This document shows, one piece after another, positions 33,534 to 41,432 of a DNA stretch of 46,302 bases. The DNA comes from an uncultured Eubacteriales bacterium (GTDB lineage Bacteria; Bacillota; Clostridia; Oscillospirales; Acutalibacteraceae), in the NCBI GenBank assembly GCA_934476085.1, contig CAKSNE010000017.1:1-46302 (forward strand). The letters are read 5' to 3'. Numbering within the stretch: position 1 is the first letter of the stretch; each line of letters opens with the position of its first letter. Made by a program: the position numbers and the translations under genes. The notes beneath the pieces are model-generated. The model saw only the letters and a list, made by a program, of their open reading frames with translations, had not been told where the DNA came from and made no database searches.

Positions 33534-35622
33534 CGGTTTTAGCCTTTTTCTTTCTTTCGGTTTTTACTTCGTAGTCGCAACCTTCATTGTTACAAACAGT
33601 TATACCGCCTCTGCGTTTAAACAATGTTTTACCGCATTTTGGACAAGTTTGATCAGTTGGGACATCCCATGTCATAAAGCCACATTCTTTTCCTTTTTCA
33701 CAAGCATAGTATTTGTAGCCTTTGCCTGATTTTCTCTCAATGATTTTAGAGCCGCATTTTGGACAAAATCCTTTTGTTTCAGTAACAATAGGTTTAGTGT
33801 TTTTACATTCAGGATAACCGGGACAAGCTAAAAACTTACCAAATCTGCCTGAACGAATGACCATTTTTCTGCCGCATTTCTCGCAAACAACATCGCTTTC
33901 TTCTTCAGGAACTTTAACTCTTGTTCCGTCCATTTTTTCTTCGGCAGATTTTAAAGTTTTATCAAATCCCTTATAGAATTTATCAAGCATTTGTTTCCAT
34001 TGTTCATCGCCGTTTTCAACATCGTCAAGTTCTGACTCGACTTTAGCGGTGAATTTTTGATCAACAATTTCAGGAAAAAGCTCGCTTAATAAGTCGGTGA
34101 TTACTTCACCGAGTTTTGTAGGAATGAGTGTTTTCTTATCTCTCTCAACATATTCACGATTAATGATAGTTGTAACAGTGGTTGCAAATGTACTCGGCCT
34201 GCCAATTCCGCTTTCTTCGAGCATTTTGATAAGCGAAGCCTCAGTAAAGCGTGCAGGCGGTTGAGTAAAATGTTGATTTGGTGTAATCTTTTTGAGTTTT
34301 AAAACATCATCAACTTTAAGTTCAGGCAAAGATTTTGCTGCTTCTTCACTTTCATCTTTACCTTCTACATAAAGTGTTGTAAAGCCGTCAAATTTAACGG
34401 TATAACCGCTGGCTTTAAAAGTGTATCCGTTAGCGTCTATTTCAACATTAACTGTGTTTTGAATGCAATCAGCCATTAATGAAGCGATAAATCTTTCCCA
34501 AATAAGCTTATAAAGTTTAAACTGATCAGCAGTGAGTGAATCTTTTATGCTGATAGGAGTTAAAGCCGGATTAGTTGGTCTAATTGCTTCATGAGCATCT
34601 TGAGCGGTTTTTTTGGTTTTAAAATATCTTGGTTTCTCAGGTAAATAATTATCACCATAGGTGTCTTTAATAAATTGATTACCGATACCTCTTGCTTCTT
34701 CAGAAATTCTTAAAGAGTCGGTTCTCATATAGGTAATCAAACCGGTTGCACCTTGACCTTTTATTTCAACACCTTCATAAAGATTTTGAGCTATACGCAT
34801 AGTTCTTTGAGCATTAAAATTAAGCTTTCTAGACGCTTCTTGTTGCAAAGTTGAAGTAATAAACGGCGGTGCCGGTTTTTTCTTTCTGGTACCTTTTTTA
34901 ACTGATTTTACAACATACTCGGCTGAATTTAAATCATCTAAAATTTCTTTTGCTTCATTCTCATTAGTGATTTTGATTTTTTTGCCGTCTTTTCCGTTAG
35001 CAAGGTAAGCTTCAACATTTGATCTACCTTTAGTTAAAACAGCATCAATTGACCAATATTCTTCAGGAACAAAGCTTCTGATTTCTTTTTCTCTGTCAAC
35101 AACAATCTTTAATGCTGCGGATTGGCAACGACCTGCTGACAAGCCTCTTTTAACCTTTTTCCAAAGAAAAGGACTTAATTTGTAACCAACAATTCTATCA
35201 AGAATACGACGAGCTTGTTGTGCATCAACTAAATCCATATCAATTTTTCTTGGGTGAGAAATACCTTCTTCAACGCCTTTTTTTGTAATCTCATTAAATG
35301 TTACACGATTATTGTCATTAACATCAAGACCGAGAATATAGCATAAATGCCAAGAAATTGCTTCTCCTTCTCTATCCGGGTCCCCTGCGAGATATACATA
35401 ATCAGCATCAGAAGCCTTTGATCTAAGCTGTTTAATGATATCTTTTTTATCTCTCATCTCAATATACTTAGGCTCGAAATTATTTTCAATATCAACACCC
35501 ATTTTTGATTTAGGTAAATCTCTGATATGACCCATACATGCTACAACTTCATATTTAGGTCCTAAGTACTTTTGAACGGTTTTAGCTTTACCCGGTGACT
35601 CTAATATTACTAATTTAGACAT
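33526..35622 (-). CDS. topA: DNA topoisomerase I
   Basis: This type IA topoisomerase relaxes negative supercoils. The TOPRIM domain starts the protein (KLVILESPGKAKTVQKYLG, with the acidic DPDREGEAISWH). The catalytic tyrosine is Tyr298 in GLITYMRTDSLRIS. Three C-terminal zinc ribbons carry cysteine pairs: CEKCGRKM with CPGYPEC, CPKCGSKI with CEKGKECG, and CPKCGKTL with CNNEGC. At 698 residues all parts are present. AGGAG precedes the ATG. It follows dprA by 10 nt. Confidence 0.98.
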   Translation of the reverse strand: MSKLVILESPGKAKTVQKYLGPKYEVVACMGHIRDLPKSKMGVDIENNFEPKYIEMRDKKDIIKQLRSKASDADYVYLAGDPDREGEAISWHLCYILGLDVNDNNRVTFNEITKKGVEEGISHPRKIDMDLVDAQQARRILDRIVGYKLSPFLWKKVKRGLSAGRCQSAALKIVVDREKEIRSFVPEEYWSIDAVLTKGRSNVEAYLANGKDGKKIKITNENEAKEILDDLNSAEYVVKSVKKGTRKKKPAPPFITSTLQQEASRKLNFNAQRTMRIAQNLYEGVEIKGQGATGLITYMRTDSLRISEEARGIGNQFIKDTYGDNYLPEKPRYFKTKKTAQDAHEAIRPTNPALTPISIKDSLTADQFKLYKLIWERFIASLMADCIQNTVNVEIDANGYTFKASGYTVKFDGFTTLYVEGKDESEEAAKSLPELKVDDVLKLKKITPNQHFTQPPARFTEASLIKMLEESGIGRPSTFATTVTTIINREYVERDKKTLIPTKLGEVITDLLSELFPEIVDQKFTAKVESELDDVENGDEQWKQMLDKFYKGFDKTLKSAEEKMDGTRVKVPEEESDVVCEKCGRKMVIRSGRFGKFLACPGYPECKNTKPIVTETKGFCPKCGSKIIERKSGKGYKYYACEKGKECGFMTWDVPTDQTCPKCGKTLFKRRGGITVCNNEGCDYEVKTERKKKAKTDE

Positions 35623-35632
35623 ATTATTTCTC

Positions 35633-36919
35633 CTAATATTTTATTTCATATCTGCCGCCAGGCAGAGCATTAATTTCATTATTTATTTCTAAATCTGTTA
35701 AAGCAAACATAACATTTGCAGGACTGAGTTTTGTCTTTTCAACAATATATTCCAATGTGCAAGGACTGTCTAATAAACACTTAAAAACAAGCTTTGCATT
35801 GTCATCTGCATCATAAGAAAGCTTTTTTACAGAATTATTTGAATTTTTATTTATTATATCTTCTTTTTTGTTTTCTTTTGTTAATTTATTTTTAACAACT
35901 GAAATAATAGATTTCTTTTTTATCGTAGTCTTTGGCTTTTCTGTTTCTTTATCAGGCAATGCTTTTTTGCTGTATTTCTTTTGAAGTCTTAGATAAATAT
36001 CATCTTCATTTATAGGGATTCCGGCTTTATCAAGTTTTAATTTATGTGGAAATGCGAAAAGATATTCATTTAATACATCATAAGCATTATATATCGGAGT
36101 AGCACCATCTTGCAATAATTTATTTGATCCAACATAATTTTCAGAACAAATATCGCCCGGAACCGCAAAAATATCTTTTCCGAATTCAAGAGCATATCCA
36201 ATTGTAATTAAAACACCGCTTTTAGCCGGAACTTCAATGGCAACAGTACCAAGTGCCAACGCTGCTATTATTCTATTTCTAACTTGAAAAGCGTTGCGTT
36301 CGACTTTGCCTAATGGTTGAACTTCACTTATAACTGCTCCGCAATTTTCAACCGATTTTCTAATATCTCTTAAATTTCCTAAATAGTCATAATCAAGCCC
36401 ACAAGGTCTTACAATGACAGTTGGTTTTTTCGCATAAAGTGCACCTTGTGTACACTTTGTATCAATACCGTTTGCTCCGCCGCTTATAACAATTGCTCCG
36501 GCTTGAGCCATTCTGAAAGCCAATGTAGCTGCAACTATCATACCGTTTAAAGTAGCGTTTCTTGTGCCTACCATAGCAATTCCGACTTCTTCATCAAAAT
36601 CAGGAAATGTACCACGACAATACAAAACTGCCGGAGCAGTTCCTATTCTTTTTAAAACAATAGGATAAATATCATCGTCTATTGTAATTATTTGAATATT
36701 TTTTCTATCACAATAATCAATAACAGACTCTGCTTTTTTAAAATTATAACTATTTAGTTTTTTATATTTATTATCATTTAAAAAGAATAAGTCTTTTCGA
36801 GTAGTCGACTTATCAAAAACATCTTTTACATCATCAAAATTCTCTAAAATTTCAATAACTTCTTTAGCACCATAGCCTAAAATATCTTGAAGTGCTATCC
36901 AATAAACTGCATTCTTCAT
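35633..36919 (-). CDS. dprA: DNA-processing protein DprA
   Basis: DprA binds incoming single-stranded DNA and loads RecA during transformation; many bacteria not known to be competent also carry it. The 428-residue protein has an N-terminal helical region and the Rossmann-like core with GTRNATLNG, ISGGANGIDTKCTQGAL and VRPCGLDYDYLG. A lysine-rich, low-complexity linker runs at about residues 315-370. A C-terminal winged-helix segment (LVFKCLLDSPCTLEYIVEKT) resembles the DprA DML1-type domain. Its ATG overlaps the stop of the methyltransferase gene by 4 nt. Competence genes are not seen nearby. Confidence 0.95.
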   Translation of the reverse strand: MKNAVYWIALQDILGYGAKEVIEILENFDDVKDVFDKSTTRKDLFFLNDNKYKKLNSYNFKKAESVIDYCDRKNIQIITIDDDIYPIVLKRIGTAPAVLYCRGTFPDFDEEVGIAMVGTRNATLNGMIVAATLAFRMAQAGAIVISGGANGIDTKCTQGALYAKKPTVIVRPCGLDYDYLGNLRDIRKSVENCGAVISEVQPLGKVERNAFQVRNRIIAALALGTVAIEVPAKSGVLITIGYALEFGKDIFAVPGDICSENYVGSNKLLQDGATPIYNAYDVLNEYLFAFPHKLKLDKAGIPINEDDIYLRLQKKYSKKALPDKETEKPKTTIKKKSIISVVKNKLTKENKKEDIINKNSNNSVKKLSYDADDNAKLVFKCLLDSPCTLEYIVEKTKLSPANVMFALTDLEINNEINALPGGRYEIKY

Positions 36920-37698
36920 AAGTCGCCACGCACCATTTCAAACAACAAAACAGAAGCAGCAGCTGCTGCATTAAGTGATTCTGCTCTACCCTTCATAGGT
37001 ATTGTTATTGCATAATCACAAGCGTTTATTACATCATCAGAAAGCCCGTTTGCTTCGTTGCCTATTAATACTGCACTTTTACCTGAAAAATCAATATTAA
37101 TACAGTTTTCAGCTTTGTCTCTAGGGGTTGACGCATAGGATTTAATATTATTATCTTTAAAAAATTCGAATGCCTCATCTTTTGTTAAACATAAAATCGG
37201 TAAGCGAAAAATCGCACCCATTGATGCACGAAGTGCTTTAGGATTATAAATATCACAACCGCCGCAAACAACTAATGCGTCAATTCCAAAAGCTTCGGCA
37301 GTTCTGCTGATTGTTCCTAAATTTGAAGGATCGGCAACATCAAAAAGTGCAGCGATTTTACTATTATCGGTAATATTAAAATTAGGTTTAATATTTTCAC
37401 AAACACAAACAATTCCCTGCGGAGAAACAGTATCGGAAATATGCTTCATAACATCATCGGATACTTCAAAGCTTTCTTCTGCGTTTTTAATAATATCATT
37501 AACAAACCCATTGCTTTTGTTTGTCATATCTTTAGTTACAAAAACAGTTTTAATTTTCACATTACTTTTAAAAGCATCAATACAAAGACGAAGTCCTTCA
37601 ATGACAAATAAGCCGTTTTGACTTCTGAATTTTGAAGAACAAAACAGCTTGGCAGTATATTTAATTTTAGTGTTATTTTTGCTTGAAATTAAATTCAC
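36916..37698 (-). CDS. TrmH/SpoU-family RNA 2'-O-methyltransferase
   Basis: The 260-residue protein is a SPOUT-class, SAM-dependent ribose methyltransferase acting on rRNA or tRNA. The N-terminal substrate-binding region begins NLISSKNNTKIKYTAKLF and includes LFVIEGLRLCIDA. The knotted SPOUT domain has ALFDVADPSNLGTISRTAEA, ASMGAIFRLPI, LIGNEANGLSDDV and the SAM-loop motif IPMKGRAESLNAAAAASVL. The exact target nucleotide cannot be told from sequence. The start codon is GTG with a weak ribosome site. It is the first gene after the rplT terminator and its stop overlaps dprA; no clear promoter was seen in the 82-bp gap. Confidence 0.92.
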   Translation of the reverse strand: MNLISSKNNTKIKYTAKLFCSSKFRSQNGLFVIEGLRLCIDAFKSNVKIKTVFVTKDMTNKSNGFVNDIIKNAEESFEVSDDVMKHISDTVSPQGIVCVCENIKPNFNITDNSKIAALFDVADPSNLGTISRTAEAFGIDALVVCGGCDIYNPKALRASMGAIFRLPILCLTKDEAFEFFKDNNIKSYASTPRDKAENCINIDFSGKSAVLIGNEANGLSDDVINACDYAITIPMKGRAESLNAAAAASVLLFEMVRGDL

Positions 37699-37734
37699 AA
37701 GTAAACACCGTTCCGACTAAATCTAAATAAATAA

Positions 37735-37769
37735 AAAGCAAAAGCACCCGAAGAGAAATTACTTCGGGT
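37735..37769 (-). terminator. Intrinsic terminator of infC-rpmI-rplT
   Basis: ACCCGAAG and CTTCGGGT (plus-strand coordinates 37762-37769 and 37746-37753) form an 8-bp stem with an 8-nt loop. On the minus strand it is followed by GCTTTTGCTTTTT. It lies about 10 nt past the rplT stop. Confidence 0.8.
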
Positions 37770-37780
37770 ACAAATTTACA

Positions 37781-38137
37781 TTACTTTAAAGCTTCTTTTG
37801 CTTGTTCACAAAGAGCAGCAAAACCGGCAGCATCTGATACTGCTAATTCAGCAAGCATCTTTCTATTCATGCCAATTCCGGCTTTTTTAAGACCATTGAT
37901 AAATGTTGAGTAGTTCATACCGTTGATTTTGCAAGCAGCTGAAATACGAGTAATCCAAAGTCTTCTGAAATCTCTCTTTTTCTGTTTACGGCCGATATAA
38001 GCATATTGACCTGATTTCATAACTGCTTCTTTAGCAGTTTTAAAAAGTTTATGTTTAGAACCAAAGTAACCTTTGGCTAATTTTAAAGTTTTATTTCTTC
38101 TTTTGCGAGTCATCATCGCGCCTTTAACTCTTGCCAT
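37781..38137 (-). CDS. rplT: 50S ribosomal protein L20
   Basis: L20 binds 23S rRNA early in 50S assembly and in many bacteria represses its own operon. The 118 residues start MARVKGAMMTRKRRNKTLKL, with YFGSKHKLFKTAKEAV and the C-terminal RNA-binding domain WITRISAACKINGMNYSTFI, and are full length. It is the third gene of the infC operon, 48 nt after rpmI. L20 is a candidate for the factor that controls the leader at 38954-39060. Confidence 0.98.
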   Translation of the reverse strand: MARVKGAMMTRKRRNKTLKLAKGYFGSKHKLFKTAKEAVMKSGQYAYIGRKQKKRDFRRLWITRISAACKINGMNYSTFINGLKKAGIGMNRKMLAELAVSDAAGFAALCEQAKEALK

Positions 38138-38185
38138 TATTAATCGTTCCTTTCTTTAGGCATAACATGAATTTAAAATTTAATC

Positions 38186-38383
38186 TTATTTATAAGGAAT
38201 AAGTCTCTTTACTGCTGGTGTATTAGTTTTATCAGCAATAGCATTTTTTCTTAAATTTCTCTTTCTCTTAGTAGTCTTTTTGTTAAGAATGTGTGATTTA
38301 AAAGCATGAGCTCTTTTTACTTTTCCGTTTTTTGTGAGATTAAATCTCTTTTTTGCACCGGAATGTGTTTTGATCTTAGGCAT
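38186..38383 (-). CDS. rpmI: 50S ribosomal protein L35
   Basis: The 65-residue basic protein starts MPKIKTHSGAKKRFNLTKNG and ends KRLIPYK, as expected for L35. AAGGAGG lies about 9 nt before the ATG. It is second in the universally kept infC-rpmI-rplT order, 25 nt after infC. Confidence 0.98.
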   Translation of the reverse strand: MPKIKTHSGAKKRFNLTKNGKVKRAHAFKSHILNKKTTKRKRNLRKNAIADKTNTPAVKRLIPYK

Positions 38384-38408
38384 TGTTATGTCCTCCTTAA
38401 AAAATAAT

Positions 38409-38924
38409 CTAATTCTTCTTTGGTGCTAAAAACATCAGCATATTTCTGCCTTCCATTTTAGCAGGTTTTTCTATTGCAGCAAACTCAGTACAAGCATCTG
38501 CAAATCTATTCATTGTATCAAGACCAAGGTCTGTATGACCGATAGCACGTCCTTTAAAACGAATAGAAACCTTTACTTTATCGCCGTTAGCAATAAAGCG
38601 CTGTGTGTGTTTAAGTTTAGTGTTGAAATCATGAACATCAATATTAAGACCAAGTCTAATTTCCTTGGTTTCAACGATTTTTTGACTTTTTCTTGCTTCT
38701 TTTTCTTTTTTAGCCTGTTCAAATTTAAACTTACCGTAGTCCATAATTTTACAAACAGGTGGTTGCGCATTAGGCGCAATTTTAACAAGGTCAAGATTAG
38801 CCTCTTCTGCTTTTTTTAAAGCTTCTTTTGATGAAACAATACCGAGCTGAGCTCCGTCAGAACCGATAAGTCTTACTTTTTCATCTCTGATTTCTTCATT
38901 AATGGAATGCTCTTTTTTACTGAT
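38409..38924 (-). CDS. infC: Translation initiation factor IF-3, starting at a non-standard AUC codon
   Basis: IF-3 binds the 30S subunit, checks the start codon and keeps subunits apart. A frame beginning at the first ATG (38744) would give only 111 residues and drop the N-terminal domain. Translating upstream in the same frame gives SINEEIRDEKVRLIGSDG and then AQLGIVSSKEALKKAEEANL, which is the IF-3 N-domain. No ATG, GTG or TTG exists in that frame before the ribosome site. The ATC at 38922-38924 lies exactly 9 nt after GGAGG (38934-38938), giving a normal 171-residue IF-3. Known infC genes use AUU or similar rare starts, which IF-3 itself rejects, so this is a built-in feedback loop. The start is inferred but well supported. 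Confidence 0.92.
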   Translation of the reverse strand: MSKKEHSINEEIRDEKVRLIGSDGAQLGIVSSKEALKKAEEANLDLVKIAPNAQPPVCKIMDYGKFKFEQAKKEKEARKSQKIVETKEIRLGLNIDVHDFNTKLKHTQRFIANGDKVKVSIRFKGRAIGHTDLGLDTMNRFADACTEFAAIEKPAKMEGRNMLMFLAPKKN

Positions 38925-38933
38925 GGGTAAACA

Positions 38934-38938
38934 CCTCC
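38934..38938 (-). promoter_or_regulatory. Ribosome binding site that fixes the AUC start of infC
   Basis: GGAGG on the minus strand is followed by 9 nt (TGTTTACCC) and then ATC. The site is strong and well spaced, so the unusual start codon is the likely initiation point rather than a sequence error. An ATT seven codons further on has no ribosome site of its own. Confidence 0.8.
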
Positions 38939-38953
38939 GCTAAATTTTACAAC

Positions 38954-39060
38954 AAAAAAAGACGGAATTATTTCCGTCCGACTGAAACTGCATAAATCAA
39001 GTTGAAAAGCAGTAATAATTGGCCTTGTTAAGATAAAACCACAAGGCGAGAACCGGACGG
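38954..39060 (-). promoter_or_regulatory. infC leader: terminator with a mutually exclusive antiterminator (L20-leader-like)
   Basis: Just before infC on the minus strand, GACGGAA and TTCCGTC (38961-38978) form a 7-bp stem with a 4-nt loop, then seven T (38954-38960). Bases CGGACGG at the start of this stem (38974-38980) are perfectly complementary to CCGTCCG at the beginning of the leader (39054-39060). Pairing of those two would break the terminator. Between them lies a 7-bp hairpin, GCCTTGT with ACAAGGC (39022-39047). This fits attenuation of infC-rpmI-rplT, which in B. subtilis is governed by L20. Whether this leader binds L20 cannot be decided by eye. Confidence 0.75.
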
Positions 39061-39080
39061 TTCTTCTTTGTTGTGATGTT

Positions 39081-39109
39081 ATAATACCATATTATTACCG
39101 CTTTGTCAA
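39081..39109 (-). promoter_or_regulatory. Promoter of infC-rpmI-rplT
   Basis: On the minus strand TTGACA (39104-39109) and TATTAT (39081-39086) are 17 bp apart. The -35 starts about 10 bp after the tgt stop codon. The predicted transcript begins near 39074 and includes the whole attenuator leader. Confidence 0.8.
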
Positions 39110-39119
39110 GTCTTTTTTA

Positions 39120-40253
39120 TTATATTCTTTTGTCAATTACGCCTTTTTTAGATTGATAAAATTGTTCAAATCTATCTTCATCAAGTGCTTTTCTTATGTC
39201 TTCCATTAATGTATTATAAAAATACAAATTATGAATAACAGAAAGACGCATACCGAGCATTTCGTTTGCTCTTAACAAATGGCGAACGTACGCTCTTGAA
39301 TGATGACGACAAACAGGACAATCGCATTCATCATCAATAGGGCTCTCATCGAGCATATACTTGGCATTATTAAGATTAATTATACCTTTGCTTGTAAAAA
39401 GCTGTCCGTGGCGTGCGTTTCGAGATGGCATAACACAGTCGAACAAATCGACTCCCCTACGAACTGCTTCTATAATATTCATAGGTGTACCAACACCCAT
39501 TAAATAACGAATTTTGTCTTTAGGAGCATAAGGTTCTACCGCTTCTATAACCGAATACATAACTTCTGTCGGCTCGCCTACTGCAAGTCCGCCTATTGCA
39601 TAACCGTCTAAATCCATATCTGCAATAGTTTTCATATGTTCGGCACGAAGTTCTTCATAAGTACAACCTTGATTAATACCAAAAAGCAACTGATTTTTAT
39701 TTATTGTATCGTCAAGTGAATTTAATCGTTTCATTTCTTTTTGACAACGAGCAAGCCAACGAGTTGTGCGTTTGCAAGACTCTTTAGCATAATTAAATTC
39801 AGCAGGATTTTCTACGCATTCATCAAAAGCCATTGCAATTGTAGATGCAAGATTAGACTGAATTTGCATACTCTGTTCAGGTCCCATAAAAATCTTGTGA
39901 CCGTCAATATGAGAACGAAATTCAACGCCTTCTTCGGTAATATTGCGAAGCTTTGCAAGTGAAAACACTTGAAATCCACCGCTATCAGTTAAAATAGGGC
40001 CTTGAAATCCTGTAAACTTATGTAATCCACCGAGCTTTTTGACATTTTCATCACCCGGACGCAAATGCAAATGATATGTATTGCAAAGCTGCACTTGGCA
40101 TTTGTTTTCCATAAGGTCATAAGCCGAAACTGCACCTTTTATAGCTCCGCAAGTTGCAACATTCATAAACGCAGGAGTCTGAACTGTACCGTGAACAGTA
40201 GTAAACTCTCCCCTGCGTGCATTTTTTTCTTGTTTAATTAATCTATATGACAT
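39120..40253 (-). CDS. tgt: Queuine/preQ1 tRNA-guanine transglycosylase
   Basis: Tgt swaps the wobble guanine of tRNAs with GUN anticodons for preQ1, the second-last stage of queuosine synthesis. The 377 residues contain the catalytic Asp in GPILTDSGGFQVFSL, the nucleophile region DCVMPSRNARHGQLF, and a zinc site with cysteines in DECDCPVCRHHSRAYVRHLL. AAGGGAG precedes the ATG. It follows queA by 11 nt in a two-gene unit, and these two enzymes act in succession on the same tRNA. PreQ1 synthesis genes are absent from the window. Confidence 0.98.
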   Translation of the reverse strand: MSYRLIKQEKNARRGEFTTVHGTVQTPAFMNVATCGAIKGAVSAYDLMENKCQVQLCNTYHLHLRPGDENVKKLGGLHKFTGFQGPILTDSGGFQVFSLAKLRNITEEGVEFRSHIDGHKIFMGPEQSMQIQSNLASTIAMAFDECVENPAEFNYAKESCKRTTRWLARCQKEMKRLNSLDDTINKNQLLFGINQGCTYEELRAEHMKTIADMDLDGYAIGGLAVGEPTEVMYSVIEAVEPYAPKDKIRYLMGVGTPMNIIEAVRRGVDLFDCVMPSRNARHGQLFTSKGIINLNNAKYMLDESPIDDECDCPVCRHHSRAYVRHLLRANEMLGMRLSVIHNLYFYNTLMEDIRKALDEDRFEQFYQSKKGVIDKRI

Positions 40254-40264
40254 ATTTTACTCCC

Positions 40265-41287
40265 TTAACTTATAAACATAGCGTCGCCAAATGAGAAAAA
40301 TCGATATTTTTCTTCAACAGCGATTTTATACGCATTCAACACATTTTCTCGACCTGCAAGTGCTGAAATAAGCATAATAAGTGTGCTTTCAGGCAAGTGA
40401 AAATTAGTTATAAGTGCATCTAGGCATTTAAATTCATATCCGGGATAGATAAATATAGATGTGTCACCTTCATCTGCTTTTATCTCGCCTTTTGAAGCAA
40501 CTGACTCAACTGTTCTGCAAGAAGTTGTACCAACACAAATAACTCGTCCGCCGTCTTTCTTTGTTTCATTAATTATGTCAGCGGTTTCCTGTGGCATTAT
40601 ATAATGTTCGGAGTGCATTAAATGATTTTCAATGTTGTCTTCTTTAACAGGTCGAAATGTGCCAAGACCTACATGCAAAGTTACATAGGCAATTTTTACG
40701 CCTTTTTCTTTAATTTTTTCTAAAAGTTCATTTGTAAAATGCAATCCCGCAGTTGGTGCAGCGGCTGAACCTTCGTATTTTGCATAAACAGTTTGATATC
40801 TTGTGCAATCTTTTAGTTTCTCGTGAATATAATGAGGTAAAGGCATTTCGCCTACCTTATCCAAAACTTCATAAAAGCTGCCCGAATATTCAAATTTAAC
40901 TATTCGGTTGCCATCGTCTTTCACATCAACAACTTCTGCATTTAATATACCGTTTGCAAAAGTAAATTTGTAGCCAACCTTTGCTTTTTTGCCTGGACCT
41001 GCAAGGCATTCCCATTTATCATCGCCTAAATTTTTAAGAAGCAAAAATTCAACTACTGCTCCTGTATCAACTCTAATGCCGTAAATTCTTGCAGGTATAA
41101 CCTTTGTATTGTTTAAAACAAGGCAGTCGCCCTCGTTTAAATAATCAATTATATTGTAAAAATGTTTGTGTTCTACTTTTCCTGTATTTTTATCAAGTAA
41201 CATCAATCTGGAATTTTCTCTTTTTTCAGATGGGTGCTGTGCAATTAATTCTTCAGGCAAATCGTAGTAAAAATCCTGTTTTCTCAT
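40265..41287 (-). CDS. queA: S-adenosylmethionine:tRNA ribosyltransferase-isomerase
   Basis: QueA adds the ribosyl part of SAM to preQ1-modified tRNA, forming epoxyqueuosine. The longest frame starts at 41326, but MRKQDFYYDLPEELIAQHP from the ATG at 41287 is the family start, with GAGAGGA 8 nt upstream; this gives 340 residues. Typical motifs are HPSEKRENSRLMLLD, LNNTKVIPARIYG, GSAAAPTAGLHFT, VTLHVGLGTFRPV and NFHLPESTLIMLISAL. It is transcribed divergently from asd and ahead of tgt. Confidence 0.97.
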   Translation of the reverse strand: MRKQDFYYDLPEELIAQHPSEKRENSRLMLLDKNTGKVEHKHFYNIIDYLNEGDCLVLNNTKVIPARIYGIRVDTGAVVEFLLLKNLGDDKWECLAGPGKKAKVGYKFTFANGILNAEVVDVKDDGNRIVKFEYSGSFYEVLDKVGEMPLPHYIHEKLKDCTRYQTVYAKYEGSAAAPTAGLHFTNELLEKIKEKGVKIAYVTLHVGLGTFRPVKEDNIENHLMHSEHYIMPQETADIINETKKDGGRVICVGTTSCRTVESVASKGEIKADEGDTSIFIYPGYEFKCLDALITNFHLPESTLIMLISALAGRENVLNAYKIAVEEKYRFFSFGDAMFIS

Positions 41288-41341
41288 ATTGACATTCCTC
41301 TCACAATGTGATAAAATATTATGCAATATATTGGGGTTTTG

Positions 41342-41359
41342 TGTGGGTTTTAAACCACA
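41342..41359. repeat. Inverted repeat in the queA-asd divergent region
   Basis: TGTGG (41342-41346) and CCACA (41355-41359) flank GTTTTAAA, a near-palindrome of 18 bp with one mismatch pair. It sits just after the predicted queA transcription start and upstream of asd. It could be an operator or a short 5' hairpin in the queA transcript. The full region 41288-41432 has no lysine riboswitch and no convincing asd promoter. Confidence 0.4.
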
Positions 41360-41367
41360 TAGTCTAT

Positions 41368-41396
41368 ATTATATTGCAAAACTCTCAATATTACAA
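41368..41396 (-). promoter_or_regulatory. Promoter of queA-tgt
   Basis: On the minus strand TTGTAA (41391-41396) and TATAAT (41368-41373) have a 17-bp spacer. The transcript would begin near 41361 and run through the inverted repeat at 41342-41359. Confidence 0.6.
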
Positions 41397-41432
41397 GTAA
41401 TTTTTTATTTTTATAGACAAGGAAGGTAAATT

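Noticed and set aside
41288..41432. Lysine riboswitch ahead of asd-dapA-dapB, or a preQ1 riboswitch ahead of queA
   Set aside because: The shared 145-bp region is too short for a lysine riboswitch on one side, and I see none of its conserved stem pattern. The queA side lacks the preQ1 pattern of a short hairpin with an A-rich pairing tail.
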